From positions 1 through 64,000 of the forward strand of contig JBGAGP010000010.1 in NCBI GenBank assembly GCA_044226685.1: a stretch of DNA of 64,000 nt. The letters are read 5' to 3'. Source of the stretch: Dongia_A sp044226685 (GTDB lineage Bacteria; Pseudomonadota; Alphaproteobacteria; Dongiales; Dongiaceae). The notes under the pieces were generated by a model. The model was not told where the DNA came from and did no database searches. It saw nothing but the letters and a program-made list of their open reading frames with translations. The translations under genes were made by a program, and so were the position numbers. Position 1 is the stretch's first letter; every line of letters starts with the position of its first letter. This document shows positions 49,312 through 59,328 of the stretch, piece after piece.

Positions 49312-50406
49312 ATGTCGGATCTGAAGATCACCAAGCTGGTCAAGAGCTATGGCGGCGTGCCGGCGGTGCGCGGCATCGACCTGGAGGTCGCGGCTGGTGA
49401 GTTCACCGTGCTGGTCGGCCCCTCCGGCTGCGGCAAGTCGACCCTGCTCAGGACCATCGCCGGGCTGGAGACGCCGGATGGCGGCACCATCGAGATCGGC
49501 GGCCAGGTGGTGAACTATGTCCGCCCGCGCGACCGCAACATCGCCATGGTGTTCCAGAACTACGCGCTCTATCCCTACATGAACGTATTCGAGAACATCG
49601 CTTTCGGCCTGCGCGCGCGCAAGACGCCGCAGGCGGAGATCGAGGCAAGGGTGAAGCGCGCAGCCGACATGCTGGGCATCACCCAGCTGCTCGAGCGCCT
49701 GCCACGGCAGCTGTCGGGCGGCCAGCGCCAGAGGGTCGCCATCGGCCGCGCCATCGTGCGCAATGCCACGCTGTTTCTGTTCGACGAACCCTTGAGCAAC
49801 CTCGACGCTCAGCTGCGCGACGAGATGCGCAGCGAGATCAAGCGCCTGCACCAGGAACTGGGCACCACGATGATCTACGTGACCCACGACCAGATCGAGG
49901 CGATGACCCTGGCCGACCGCATCGTGCTGCTGCGCGACGGCCGGATCGAGCAGGCCGGCACCCCGCTCGACCTGTTCGAGCGGCCCGCCACCCGCTTCGT
50001 GGCCGGCTTCCTTGGTTCGCCGCAGATGAACTTCATCCCGGCGCAGCTGGCCCGGGCCGGCGCCGGCTGGTCGGTGCGCCTCGCCGACGGCGCCGGCCTC
50101 GCCTTGCCCGACGGCCGGGTGCCCGCGGGGGCGGCGGAGGGGCGGCCCGTCTTCCTGGGCCTGCGGCCGCAATACGTGACCCGGGCCAATGGCGGATCGC
50201 GGCCCGGCCATCACCGCATCGGGGTGACGGTGGAACTGGTGCAGCCGACCGGTTCGCGCGCCTATATTACCTTCCCGCTGGGCGGCGTGCCGAGCGTGGC
50301 GGAGCTTGAGTCCCATGCGGTGCAGCGGCCGGGCGAGCAAATCGACGTGGATTTGGATATGACTCGGGCAGTGCTGATCGACCCGGAGACCAACCGGGTG
50401 ATCTGA
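49312..50406 (+). CDS. ABC sugar transporter ATP-binding protein (UgpC/MsmK-like)
   Basis: A 364-residue ATPase with an N-terminal catalytic domain and a C-terminal TOBE-type domain. Walker A GPSGCGKST, signature LSGGQRQRVAIGRA, Walker B LFLFDEPLSNLDAQ and the His switch in 'YVTHDQIEAMT' are present. It energises the sugar(-acid) importer formed with the two permeases and binding protein. The catabolic genes follow in the same direction, 19 bases downstream. Confidence 0.9.
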   Translation: MSDLKITKLVKSYGGVPAVRGIDLEVAAGEFTVLVGPSGCGKSTLLRTIAGLETPDGGTIEIGGQVVNYVRPRDRNIAMVFQNYALYPYMNVFENIAFGLRARKTPQAEIEARVKRAADMLGITQLLERLPRQLSGGQRQRVAIGRAIVRNATLFLFDEPLSNLDAQLRDEMRSEIKRLHQELGTTMIYVTHDQIEAMTLADRIVLLRDGRIEQAGTPLDLFERPATRFVAGFLGSPQMNFIPAQLARAGAGWSVRLADGAGLALPDGRVPAGAAEGRPVFLGLRPQYVTRANGGSRPGHHRIGVTVELVQPTGSRAYITFPLGGVPSVAELESHAVQRPGEQIDVDLDMTRAVLIDPETNRVI

Positions 50407-50425
50407 GCGAGAGGGGGAGATCGCC

Positions 50426-52393
50426 ATGGCAGCCAGGCAACCGAAGCGCGCCATCAAGCTGTTCGGCACCGAGGTGCCGGAACCAAAGGTCCGCACGCTC
50501 ACCGCCGGACCCGTCTCCGCCGTCTTCGACAACGGCGCGCTGCGCTACATCAAGCTGGGCGAGACGGAGGTGCTGCGCACCATCGCCTTCCTGGTGCGCG
50601 ACGAGAACTGGGGCACCTTCAACCCCGTGATCAGCAACCTGAAGATCAAGCAGGGCAAGAGCGAGTTCAGCGTCAGCTACGATGCGCGCTGCGCCGATGC
50701 CAAGCGCGCCATCGCCTATCGCGCCGAGATCACCTGCCGCGAGGGCGAGCTGCTGTTCGCCGCGACGGCGCGGCCGGAATCCGACTTCCTCACCAACCGC
50801 ACCGGCTTCATCGTGCTGCATCCGCTGACCGGGGTTGCCGGCTTTCCGGTCGAGGTGGAGCATGTCGACGGCCGCAAGGTGAAGGACAAGTTCCCGGCCA
50901 TCGTCAACCCGATCCAGCCCTTCTACGAGATCCGCGCGCTGAAGCACAAAGTGGCGCCCGGCATCTTCGCCACCTGCCGCATGGAGGGCGACACCTTCGA
51001 GATGGAGGATCACCGCAACTGGACCGATGCCTCCTTCAAGACCTATGTGCGGCCGCTGGCCTTGCCCTGGCCCTACACGCTGCAGCGCGGGGTCGAGTTC
51101 AAGCAATCGGTGCGTCTCAGTTTCGACGGCAAGCTGCCGAAGGCCAAGGTGGCGGGCAAGGCCAAGCCGGTGGATATCGCGCTCGGCCGCCCGGCCGGCA
51201 CGATGCCGGCGATCGGCATCGGCATTCCCGCGGCGGAAGCGGAACACGCGCTGGCCCAGGCCGCGCTGATCCGCCAGGCCGCACCCCGGCACCTGGTCTG
51301 CGAGGCCGATGGCCGCCAGCCGGGCCTGCCCAACACGCTCGCCACCTACCAGCGCCTGGCCAAGGCGACCGGCTGCGACGTGACCCTGGAGATCATCCTC
51401 CCCGGACGCCAGGCGCCGGCGGCGGAGCTGGCGCCGATCGCCCAGGCGGTGGCACGGGCCGGGCTGGTGCCGGCCGCCATCGCCGTCTCGCCGGCCATGG
51501 ATCTGCGCGGGGTGCTGCCGGGCAGCAAGGCCCCCGACGGGCCCACCTTGGAGGAGATCTACAAGGCCGCGCGGATCGCCTTTCCCGGCGTGAGGCTGGG
51601 CGGCGGCACCTATGTGTTCTTCACCGAGTTCAACCGCAAGCGCCCGCCGGCGGAACTGCTCGATTTCATCACCCACACCACCTCGCCCATCGTGCACGCG
51701 GCCGACGACGTCTCGGTCATGGAGACGCTGGAGGCGCTGCCCTATGTCATCCAGTCGGCCAAGGCGCTCAGCGGCGGCAAGGCCTATTGGGTGGGACCCA
51801 GCGCCATCGCGGCGCGGCGCAATCCCTACGGTGCGTCGACCGCCGATAACCCGGGCAACAACCGCATCTGCCTCGCCGACATGGACCCGCGCCAGCGCGG
51901 CCTGTTCGGTGCGGCCTGGAATCTCGGCTACGTCGCGGCCTTCGCCGCCGGCGGCCTCGCCGCGGTATCGTTGAGTGCGGCGACCGGTCCGGCCGGGCTG
52001 ATCTATCGCAAGGCCGGCTTCCCACAGCCCTATTTCGACGAGGTCCAGGGCGCGGCGGTCTATCCGCTCTATCACGTCATCGCCGGCCTCGCCGCCGCAT
52101 CGGGCGGCAAGCTGCTGGCGGCCAAGTCGGCGGCGCCCGGCAAGGTCGCGGCGCTTTCCTATCGTGGCAAGGCCGGGCCGGTCCTGTGGCTCGCCAACCT
52201 CACCGGTGCCGAGCAGGTCGCGCGCGTGTCGGGCTTCACCGGCAAGGCGATGCTGCATCAGCTGGACGAGGCGAGCTTTGTCGCCGCCACGGCCGATGCC
52301 GGGTTCTTCGCCAAGGGCGGCAAGGCGCTGAAGAAGGTCGGTACCGTCAAATTGCCACCCTATGCCGTCGCGCGGGTGAGTGCCGCGGGGTGA
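50426..52393 (+). CDS. D-apionate lactonase-like protein (ApnL family, putative)
   Basis: A 655-residue soluble protein. The opening 'VRTLTAGPVSAVFDNGALRY' and 'LRTIAFLVRDENWGTFNPVI' fit the D-apionate lactonase (ApnL) group, which opens D-apionolactone in apiose catabolism. The middle part looks like a TIM barrel, with 'GGGTYVFFTEFNRKRPP' and 'TSPIVHAADDVSVMETL'. The C-terminal part has a small beta domain. The assignment is from memory of the family, not a search. The next gene begins within its stop, so the lactonase, kinase and aldolase form one unit. A glycosidase-like role is the alternative. Confidence 0.6.
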   Translation: MAARQPKRAIKLFGTEVPEPKVRTLTAGPVSAVFDNGALRYIKLGETEVLRTIAFLVRDENWGTFNPVISNLKIKQGKSEFSVSYDARCADAKRAIAYRAEITCREGELLFAATARPESDFLTNRTGFIVLHPLTGVAGFPVEVEHVDGRKVKDKFPAIVNPIQPFYEIRALKHKVAPGIFATCRMEGDTFEMEDHRNWTDASFKTYVRPLALPWPYTLQRGVEFKQSVRLSFDGKLPKAKVAGKAKPVDIALGRPAGTMPAIGIGIPAAEAEHALAQAALIRQAAPRHLVCEADGRQPGLPNTLATYQRLAKATGCDVTLEIILPGRQAPAAELAPIAQAVARAGLVPAAIAVSPAMDLRGVLPGSKAPDGPTLEEIYKAARIAFPGVRLGGGTYVFFTEFNRKRPPAELLDFITHTTSPIVHAADDVSVMETLEALPYVIQSAKALSGGKAYWVGPSAIAARRNPYGASTADNPGNNRICLADMDPRQRGLFGAAWNLGYVAAFAAGGLAAVSLSAATGPAGLIYRKAGFPQPYFDEVQGAAVYPLYHVIAGLAAASGGKLLAAKSAAPGKVAALSYRGKAGPVLWLANLTGAEQVARVSGFTGKAMLHQLDEASFVAATADAGFFAKGGKALKKVGTVKLPPYAVARVSAAG

Positions 52394-53676
52394 CGAGAAC
52401 CGATTCCGGGTTGCTGCTCGGCTGCATCGCTGACGATTTCACCGGCGCCACCGACCTGGGCAGCACGCTGGTGCGCAACGGCATGCGGGTGGTGCAGGTG
52501 ATCGGCGCGCCCGATGACGACCTGCCGGCGCCGGAAGCCGATGCCATCGTCGTGGCGCTGAAGTCGCGGACCGCGCCGGTGGCGGAAGCGGTGGCGGAGT
52601 CGCTCGCCGCCTGCCGCTGGCTGCGGCGGCACGGCGCGCGGCAGATCTTCTTCAAATACTGCTCGACCTTCGATTCCACCGACCAGGGCAATATCGGCCC
52701 GGTGGCGGACGCGCTGCGTGCCGATCTCGGCGCCGGCATCGCGCCGGTCTGCCCGGCTTTCCCCGAGAACGGCCGCACCATCTACCAGGGCCACCTCTTC
52801 GTCGGCGCGCAATTGCTGTCGGACTCGCCGATGCGCAACCATCCGCTCACCCCGATGACCGACGCCAACCTGGTGCGGGTGATGGCGCGGCAGAGCAAGG
52901 GCCAGGTCGATCTGGTGCCGCATCGGGTCGTGGCCCAGGGGGCGGAAGCGATCGGCCGCGATCTGGCCGCGCTGCAGGCTCGCGGCGTTGCCTATGCGGT
53001 CATCGATGCGCTCGACGATGTCCACCTGCGCGATCTCGGTGCCGCCTGCGCCGACCTGCCCTTGGCGACCGGTGGCTCGGGTGCGGCGATGGGGCTGCCG
53101 GAGAATTTCCGCCGCGCCGGCCTGCTGGCGAAGCGCGGGGCGGTGGAATCCTTCCCCGCGCTGGGCGGGCCGGCGGCCGTGCTCTCCGGCAGCTGCTCGC
53201 CGGCGACGCTGGCGCAGATCGCCCGCATGCAGGCGACGCATCCAGCACGGCGCCTCGATCCGCTGATCCTGGCCGAACGCGGCGCGGACGCGGTGGCGGA
53301 GGCGGTCGCCTGGGCGCGCGAGCAGATGGCGAAGGGGCCGGTGCTGATCTATGCCAGCGCGCCGCCGGAAGAGGTGAGATCGACGCAAGCGGCGCTGGGG
53401 CGGGAGCGCGCCGGCGCGTTGGTGGAACAAGCCCTGGCGGCAATCGCCAAGGCGCTGGTGCAAGGCGGCCTGCGCCGCCTCGTCGTCGCCGGCGGCGAGA
53501 CCTCCGGCGCGGTGGTGCAGGCGCTCGGCATCCGCGCGCTGCGCATCGGCGCGCAGATCGATCCCGGCGTGCCGGCGACCCTGGCGCTGACCGATCCGCC
53601 CCTGGCGCTGGCGCTCAAGTCCGGCAATTTCGGCGGCACGGATTTCTTCCTCAAGGCGATCGGGATGCTCAAATGA
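52390..53676 (+). CDS. otnK: 3-oxo-tetronate kinase (OtnK-like, DUF1537 family)
   Basis: A 428-residue kinase of the four-carbon acid sugar family. It starts with GTG overlapping the lactonase stop (GTGA). 'IADDFTGATDLGS' (13-25) is the family N-terminus, and 'KYCSTFDSTDQGNIGPVAD', 'RTIYQGHLFVG' and 'NHPLTPMTD' match OtnK closely. It would phosphorylate 3-oxo-tetronate at C4. The related 3-oxo-isoapionate kinase (OiaK) belongs to the same family, so with an ApnL-like gene beside it, either substrate is possible. 'VAGGETSGAVVQALG' is the C-terminal ATP site. Confidence 0.78.
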   Translation: MTRTDSGLLLGCIADDFTGATDLGSTLVRNGMRVVQVIGAPDDDLPAPEADAIVVALKSRTAPVAEAVAESLAACRWLRRHGARQIFFKYCSTFDSTDQGNIGPVADALRADLGAGIAPVCPAFPENGRTIYQGHLFVGAQLLSDSPMRNHPLTPMTDANLVRVMARQSKGQVDLVPHRVVAQGAEAIGRDLAALQARGVAYAVIDALDDVHLRDLGAACADLPLATGGSGAAMGLPENFRRAGLLAKRGAVESFPALGGPAAVLSGSCSPATLAQIARMQATHPARRLDPLILAERGADAVAEAVAWAREQMAKGPVLIYASAPPEEVRSTQAALGRERAGALVEQALAAIAKALVQGGLRRLVVAGGETSGAVVQALGIRALRIGAQIDPGVPATLALTDPPLALALKSGNFGGTDFFLKAIGMLK

Positions 53677-54308
53677 GCGACAGCAAGGCGCGTGACAGCC
53701 TGGTCAGCCTCGGCCGCTCGATGTTCGCGCGGCGGCTGACCTTCGGCAGTTCCGGGAATCTGAGCGTGCGGATCGAGGGTGGCTGGCTGATGTCGCCGAC
53801 CAATGTTGCGCTGGGCGATCTCGATCCGGCGCGGTTGTCCAGGCTGGACGACAACGGCAATCACGTCTCCGGCGACGCGCCGACCAAGGAGAGCTTCCTG
53901 CATCTGGCGATGTACCGCGAGCGCGCAGGTGCGGGCGCGGTGGTGCACCTGCATTCGACCCATTCGGTCGCGGTTTCCTGCCTCGACGGCATCGATCCGG
54001 ATGACGTGCTGCCGCCGATCACCGCCTATTACGTGATGCGGGTGGGCAAGCTGCCGCTCATCCCCTATTTCGCGCCCGGCGACCCCGCGCTGGGCGACGC
54101 GGTCGGCAGGGTCGCGGCGAAGCACTCCGCCGTGCTGCTCGCCAATCACGGGCCGGTCGTCGCTGGCTCTTCCCTGAGCGCCGCCGTCAATGCGATCGAG
54201 GAACTGGAGGAGACCGCGCGGCTCTATCTGCTCTTGCACGGCCGCCCGACGCGCTACCTCACGCCGGAGCAGGTTGCGGAACTCAGGAAGCGGTTTCCCA
54301 ATCCGTAG
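53673..54308 (+). CDS. otnC: 3-oxo-tetronate 4-phosphate decarboxylase-like class II aldolase (OtnC-like)
   Basis: A 211-residue zinc-dependent class II aldolase-fold protein. Catalytic Glu73 lies in 'PTKESFLHLAMY'; zinc ligands His92, His94 in 'VVHLHSTHS' and His159 in 'LLANHGPVV' are visible. OtnC decarboxylates 3-oxo-tetronate 4-phosphate to dihydroxyacetone phosphate. Its ATG overlaps the kinase stop. Length fits the family. In an apiose-type route it could instead act on a branched analogue (inference). Confidence 0.8.
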   Translation: MSDSKARDSLVSLGRSMFARRLTFGSSGNLSVRIEGGWLMSPTNVALGDLDPARLSRLDDNGNHVSGDAPTKESFLHLAMYRERAGAGAVVHLHSTHSVAVSCLDGIDPDDVLPPITAYYVMRVGKLPLIPYFAPGDPALGDAVGRVAAKHSAVLLANHGPVVAGSSLSAAVNAIEELEETARLYLLLHGRPTRYLTPEQVAELRKRFPNP

Positions 54309-54335
54309 ATCACCCTCGCAAACCACCCTCTATCG

Positions 54336-54433
54336 TCATGGTCGGACTTGGTCCGACCACCCATGAGTGTCTCTGGGCCAGGTCGCGTTGGGGCAAACAA
54401 ACTCGTGGGTGGTCGTGCCAGGCACGACCATGA
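54336..54433. repeat. Paired inverted repeat (REP/BIME-like) between convergent genes
   Basis: Arms 54336-54368 and 54401-54433 are 33 bases each and match as inverted copies in the first nine and last 15 bases (one mismatch), with divergent middles. Each arm is itself a hairpin: GGTCGGA with its complement, and GGTCGTGCC with its complement. Such palindromic pairs are dispersed elements in alphaproteobacteria and can end transcription. Here they lie between otnC and the divergent-facing denD stop. Confidence 0.75.
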
Positions 54434-54453
54434 CGAAAATGAGAGAGTCGGCC

Positions 54454-55440
54454 CTACGCCCCCAGGAAATCCTCGATATAGGCCTTGATGATGGAATCGA
54501 GATCCGGGTCCTTGGGCAATCCCAGCTTCAACGCGCGCTCGTAGTGCGTGCCGGTGGGCCAGGTGGCGACGATGCGCTCGATGGCCGGGTCCTTTTCCAC
54601 CGTGATCTCGCCCAGATGGCGGTTGCCGGCGACGCGCTTCAGTCCCGCCACCATGTCGCCGACGGTGACGTCGAGCGAGGGCAGGCTGACGGCGCGGTCC
54701 TCGCCGAGCGCGGCGCCGTCGACCTCGTGCAGCCGGATGAAACCCTCGACGATGGTGCGGTAGCCGGCGAGCGGCATCACCGCGTCGTAGCCCACGGGCA
54801 GCGCGCAAGGCTGGCCATTGAGCGGCTCGCGGAACACGCCGCTGGCGAAGCTGGAGGCGGCCTTGTTCGGTTTTCCGGGGCGGATGATGACGGTCGGCAG
54901 GCGGGCCGAGCGGCCGTCGAGGAAGCCCTTGCGCGAATAGTCGTTGACCAGCAATTCGCCGATCGCCTTGGTCATGCCGTAGGTGGTCTGCGGCACCTGC
55001 TTGGTGTCGTCGCCGACCTGCTTCGGCATCGCCTTGCCGCCGAAGACCGCGATCGAGCTGGCGAAGACGACGCGCGGCCTGCTGCCGAGCGCGCGGGCGG
55101 ATTCGAGCACGTGCAGGTTGCCGTCGAGGTTGACCCGCATGGCGAGGTCGAAATCCAGCTCGCCGCCGCCGCTTACCACCGAGGCGAGGTGGAACACCGA
55201 CAGGTCCGGCCGGTCGAACAGCTTCGCGACCGTGGCGCGGTCGGCAATCTCCCCGGCGACGAATTGCGTGCGCGCATCCAGGCCGGCGAACGGCTTCTCC
55301 GGCGCCACGACGTCGAAGCAGGTGATGGCGTCGATCTTCTCCGGCTTTCCGGAGGGCCCGGTGAGGGCGCCAAGCTGGGTCAGGCGGCGCGCCAGCTGGA
55401 CCCCGATAAAGCCGGCCCCGCCGGTGATGACCACCTTCAT
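54454..55440 (-). CDS. denD: D-erythronate dehydrogenase-like SDR (DenD-like)
   Basis: A 328-residue extended SDR. 'VVITGGAGFIGVQLARRLTQ' is the NAD site and 'TYGMTKAIGELLVNDYSRKG' has the Tyr-x3-Lys pair. 'LPTVIIRPGKPNKAASSFAS' is characteristic of the DenD group. It oxidises D-erythronate at C2 so that the product, after isomerisation, feeds OtnK and OtnC. It converges with otnC across the inverted repeat. The isomerase OtnI is not in this window. A nucleotide-sugar epimerase is a less likely alternative. Confidence 0.78.
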   Translation of the reverse strand: MKVVITGGAGFIGVQLARRLTQLGALTGPSGKPEKIDAITCFDVVAPEKPFAGLDARTQFVAGEIADRATVAKLFDRPDLSVFHLASVVSGGGELDFDLAMRVNLDGNLHVLESARALGSRPRVVFASSIAVFGGKAMPKQVGDDTKQVPQTTYGMTKAIGELLVNDYSRKGFLDGRSARLPTVIIRPGKPNKAASSFASGVFREPLNGQPCALPVGYDAVMPLAGYRTIVEGFIRLHEVDGAALGEDRAVSLPSLDVTVGDMVAGLKRVAGNRHLGEITVEKDPAIERIVATWPTGTHYERALKLGLPKDPDLDSIIKAYIEDFLGA

Positions 55441-55561
55441 GACGCACCCCTTCCACGCTCGTCGGTCGTGCAGGTGAGAGTAGGGCGCAGGCGGAAAAGC
55501 GCAACCGATTCCGCATCGTTTGGCTGCGGAAAGGGCCGATTTCCGGGCGTTTGCGGCGGTG

Positions 55562-56374
55562 TCAGCCGAGGCGCCCGATCATCGCCATGGCGGCCGCGGG
55601 GTTGCGTGCCTTGAAGCCGCTGATGACGTAGAGGAAGACGTTGCGCGCGGTCTTCTGCGGCTTCCGGGGCAAGACGGTGTCCAGGTCGCCGGGCGCCCCG
55701 CCCTTGGCCCAATCCTGCGCCCGTTTCACCCAGGCCTCGAGGGCCTTGGGGGCGTAGCCGAGCTTCTGCTTCTCATCGGTGCCCATGATGCGGGCATAGA
55801 CGAAGGGCGCGGTGACATCGGCGATCTGCGGGTATTGCGAATCGCCGGCGACGACGATGGCGGCGCCGTATTCCCGGGCGAGGGCGACGAAGTCGGGCGC
55901 GCGGAAGCTGTCATGGCGCACTTCGAGGGCGTGGCGGATCGGCCGGCCGTCGATCGCCTTCGGCAGCAGCTTCAGGAAGCCTTCGAAATCCGCAGGGTCG
56001 AATTTCTTGGTCGGCGCGAACTGCCAGTTGATGGGACCGAGCTTGTCCTTGAGTTCGAGAACGCCGCTGGCGAAGAATCGCTCGATGGACGATCCGGCCT
56101 CGGCCAGCACCCGCCGGTTGGTGGCGAAGCGCGGCCCCTTCAGCGCGAAGACGAAGTCGTCCGGCGCCTCGTCATGCCATTTGGCGAAGCTCTCCGGCTT
56201 CTGCGAACCGTAGAAGGTACCGTTGATCTCGATCGAGGTCAGCTTGCGGCTGGCATATTCCAGCTCGCGCTTCTGGGTCAGGTCCTTGGGATAGAACACG
56301 CCGCGCCACGGCTCATAGGTCCAGCCGCCGATTCCGATGCGGATTTTGGTTTCCGGGCGCGGTGGCATGTCCAA
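55562..56374 (-). CDS. DUF72 TIM-barrel protein
   Basis: A 270-residue member of the DUF72 (YecE-like) family. 'IGIGGWTYEPWRGVFYP' opens the barrel and 'YASRKLTSIEINGTFYGSQK' is the family motif. Function is unknown; a nuclease or sugar-related role has been suggested for the family. It lies between denD and the tRNA gene, alone on its strand. Confidence 0.85.
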   Translation of the reverse strand: MDMPPRPETKIRIGIGGWTYEPWRGVFYPKDLTQKRELEYASRKLTSIEINGTFYGSQKPESFAKWHDEAPDDFVFALKGPRFATNRRVLAEAGSSIERFFASGVLELKDKLGPINWQFAPTKKFDPADFEGFLKLLPKAIDGRPIRHALEVRHDSFRAPDFVALAREYGAAIVVAGDSQYPQIADVTAPFVYARIMGTDEKQKLGYAPKALEAWVKRAQDWAKGGAPGDLDTVLPRKPQKTARNVFLYVISGFKARNPAAAMAMIGRLG

Positions 56375-56526
56375 TCTCCTGCTGATCTGCGCCGCGAGGA
56401 TGCGCAGAGTTCAAACGCGCGCATTTAGCACGCCGACCGGGTCGCACGTCGACCGGGTAGCACGTCGAGCGGGCGAAAACGGGCAGGAGCCGAAATTGCT
56501 CCGCTGCTTCCAGGTATCGGCAGGAG

Positions 56527-56603
<77 letters not shown>

Positions 56604-56968
56604 CTGGATACCGGCCGCCGCGGCGGCCGGTCGATCGGCGGCCAACATACTCGACGGCCGGAGCCCCAGCAAGACCCGGCTGCGCGCAAAACCTTCAAGG
56701 CGTTCAAACACTTGCGCGCTCGCCCGGACCTCGGGCCGCGGCGCCACCCCGACTTTCGGAGGGCTTGGCGCCGCCTGCCCGGTCGGCGAGACCCTTGGGC
56801 GATTGCCGGTCGGCCGGCCCGCCGGCCGATTCGCCGCGGGAAATCCCGGGAATCCGGCCGCCGGAACATGTCAATTGCGATAAAGCCTTGTTCTACGTGG
56901 GAATTCACGTAGATTCGGTGTCAACGAAAACCCCGCATAACGGGGATGCCTCGCAGGGAGGTCAGTCC
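56604..56968. other. Intergenic region before the TRAP genes
   Basis: No gene is supported over these 365 bases. The tRNA promoter should lie at its left. Near the right end is a palindrome (see separate entry) and, at 56931-56945, a small CCCCG hairpin in the leader of the TRAP operon. No integrase scar or repeat of the tRNA 3' end was seen. Confidence 0.55.
56892..56913. promoter_or_regulatory. Perfect palindrome upstream of the TRAP operon
   Basis: Arms TCTACGTG (56892-56899) and CACGTAGA (56906-56913) are exact complements around GGAATT. It lies 56 bases before the first TRAP gene. This suits an operator for a dimeric regulator. No regulator gene adjoins the operon in the window. Confidence 0.55.
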
Positions 56969-57567
56969 GTGTCCATGCTTCTCGCCGTCAGCCGCGCCAT
57001 CGACGCGGTGACCGGCTTCATCGGCTATCACATCCGCTGGCTGATCCTGGCCGCGGTCGTGGTCAGCGCCGTCAACGCCGTTATCCGCAAGGCCTTCGAT
57101 GTCAGCTCGAATTCCTGGCTGGAACTGCAATGGTACCTGTTCGGCGCCGTTTTCATGCTGGCCGCCGCCTATGCGCTGCAGCGCAACGCCCATGTCCGCA
57201 TCGACGTGGTCTCCAGCCGGCTTTCCAAGCGCACGCGCGAATGGATCGACCTGGTCTGCCACCTGGTGATGCTGCTGCCCTTCGTCCTGGTGATGATCTG
57301 GCTGGGCGGGCCGTTCTTCTGGGAATCCTACCGCGACGGGGAAGTCTCCTCCAATGCCGGTGGCCTCATCATCTGGCCGTCCAAGCTGTTCATCGTCGCC
57401 GGGTTCAGCCTGCTGCTGCTGCAGGTGGTCTCGGAAGTGATCAAGCGGGTCGGCTATCTGACCGGCACCCTGCAGGACCCGGAGCCCGAGCCGCAACACG
57501 GCCTGCGGCCCGAGGATCTCGGCGTCCACCAGGGCGGAAATGTCGGCGTGCATGAGGGGCGGCCCGA

Positions 57568-57571
<4 letters not shown>
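56969..57571 (+). CDS. dctQ: TRAP transporter small membrane subunit (DctQ)
   Basis: A 200-residue four-helix membrane protein of the TRAP family, here long for the type. 'SSNSWLELQWYLFGAVFMLA' and 'ALQRNAHVRIDVV' are its signature. The start is GTG, chosen because GGGAGG lies seven bases upstream; the ATG two codons later is an alternative. It overlaps dctM by four bases. The C-terminal ~35 residues are Pro/Gly/His-rich. Confidence 0.88.
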
Positions 57572-59277
<1,706 letters not shown>

Positions 59278-59280
59278 CGG

Positions 59281-59306
59281 AAAGGGCCCCGTCGCCGGGG
59301 CCCTTT
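59281..59306. terminator. Bidirectional terminator between convergent TRAP genes
   Basis: A perfect 11-base stem AAAGGGCCCCG with its complement encloses the loop TCGC. Each side ends in A/T bases, so it can end transcription from dctM and, on the minus strand, from the binding-protein gene. It begins four bases after the dctM stop. Confidence 0.8.
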
Positions 59307-59328
59307 CGCATCGCGTTGGGATGAAGCT

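Noticed and set aside
50267..52258. A 663-residue frame opposite to the ApnL-like gene
   Set aside because: Shadow frame with biased composition; the plus-strand gene has RBS position, coupling and family features.
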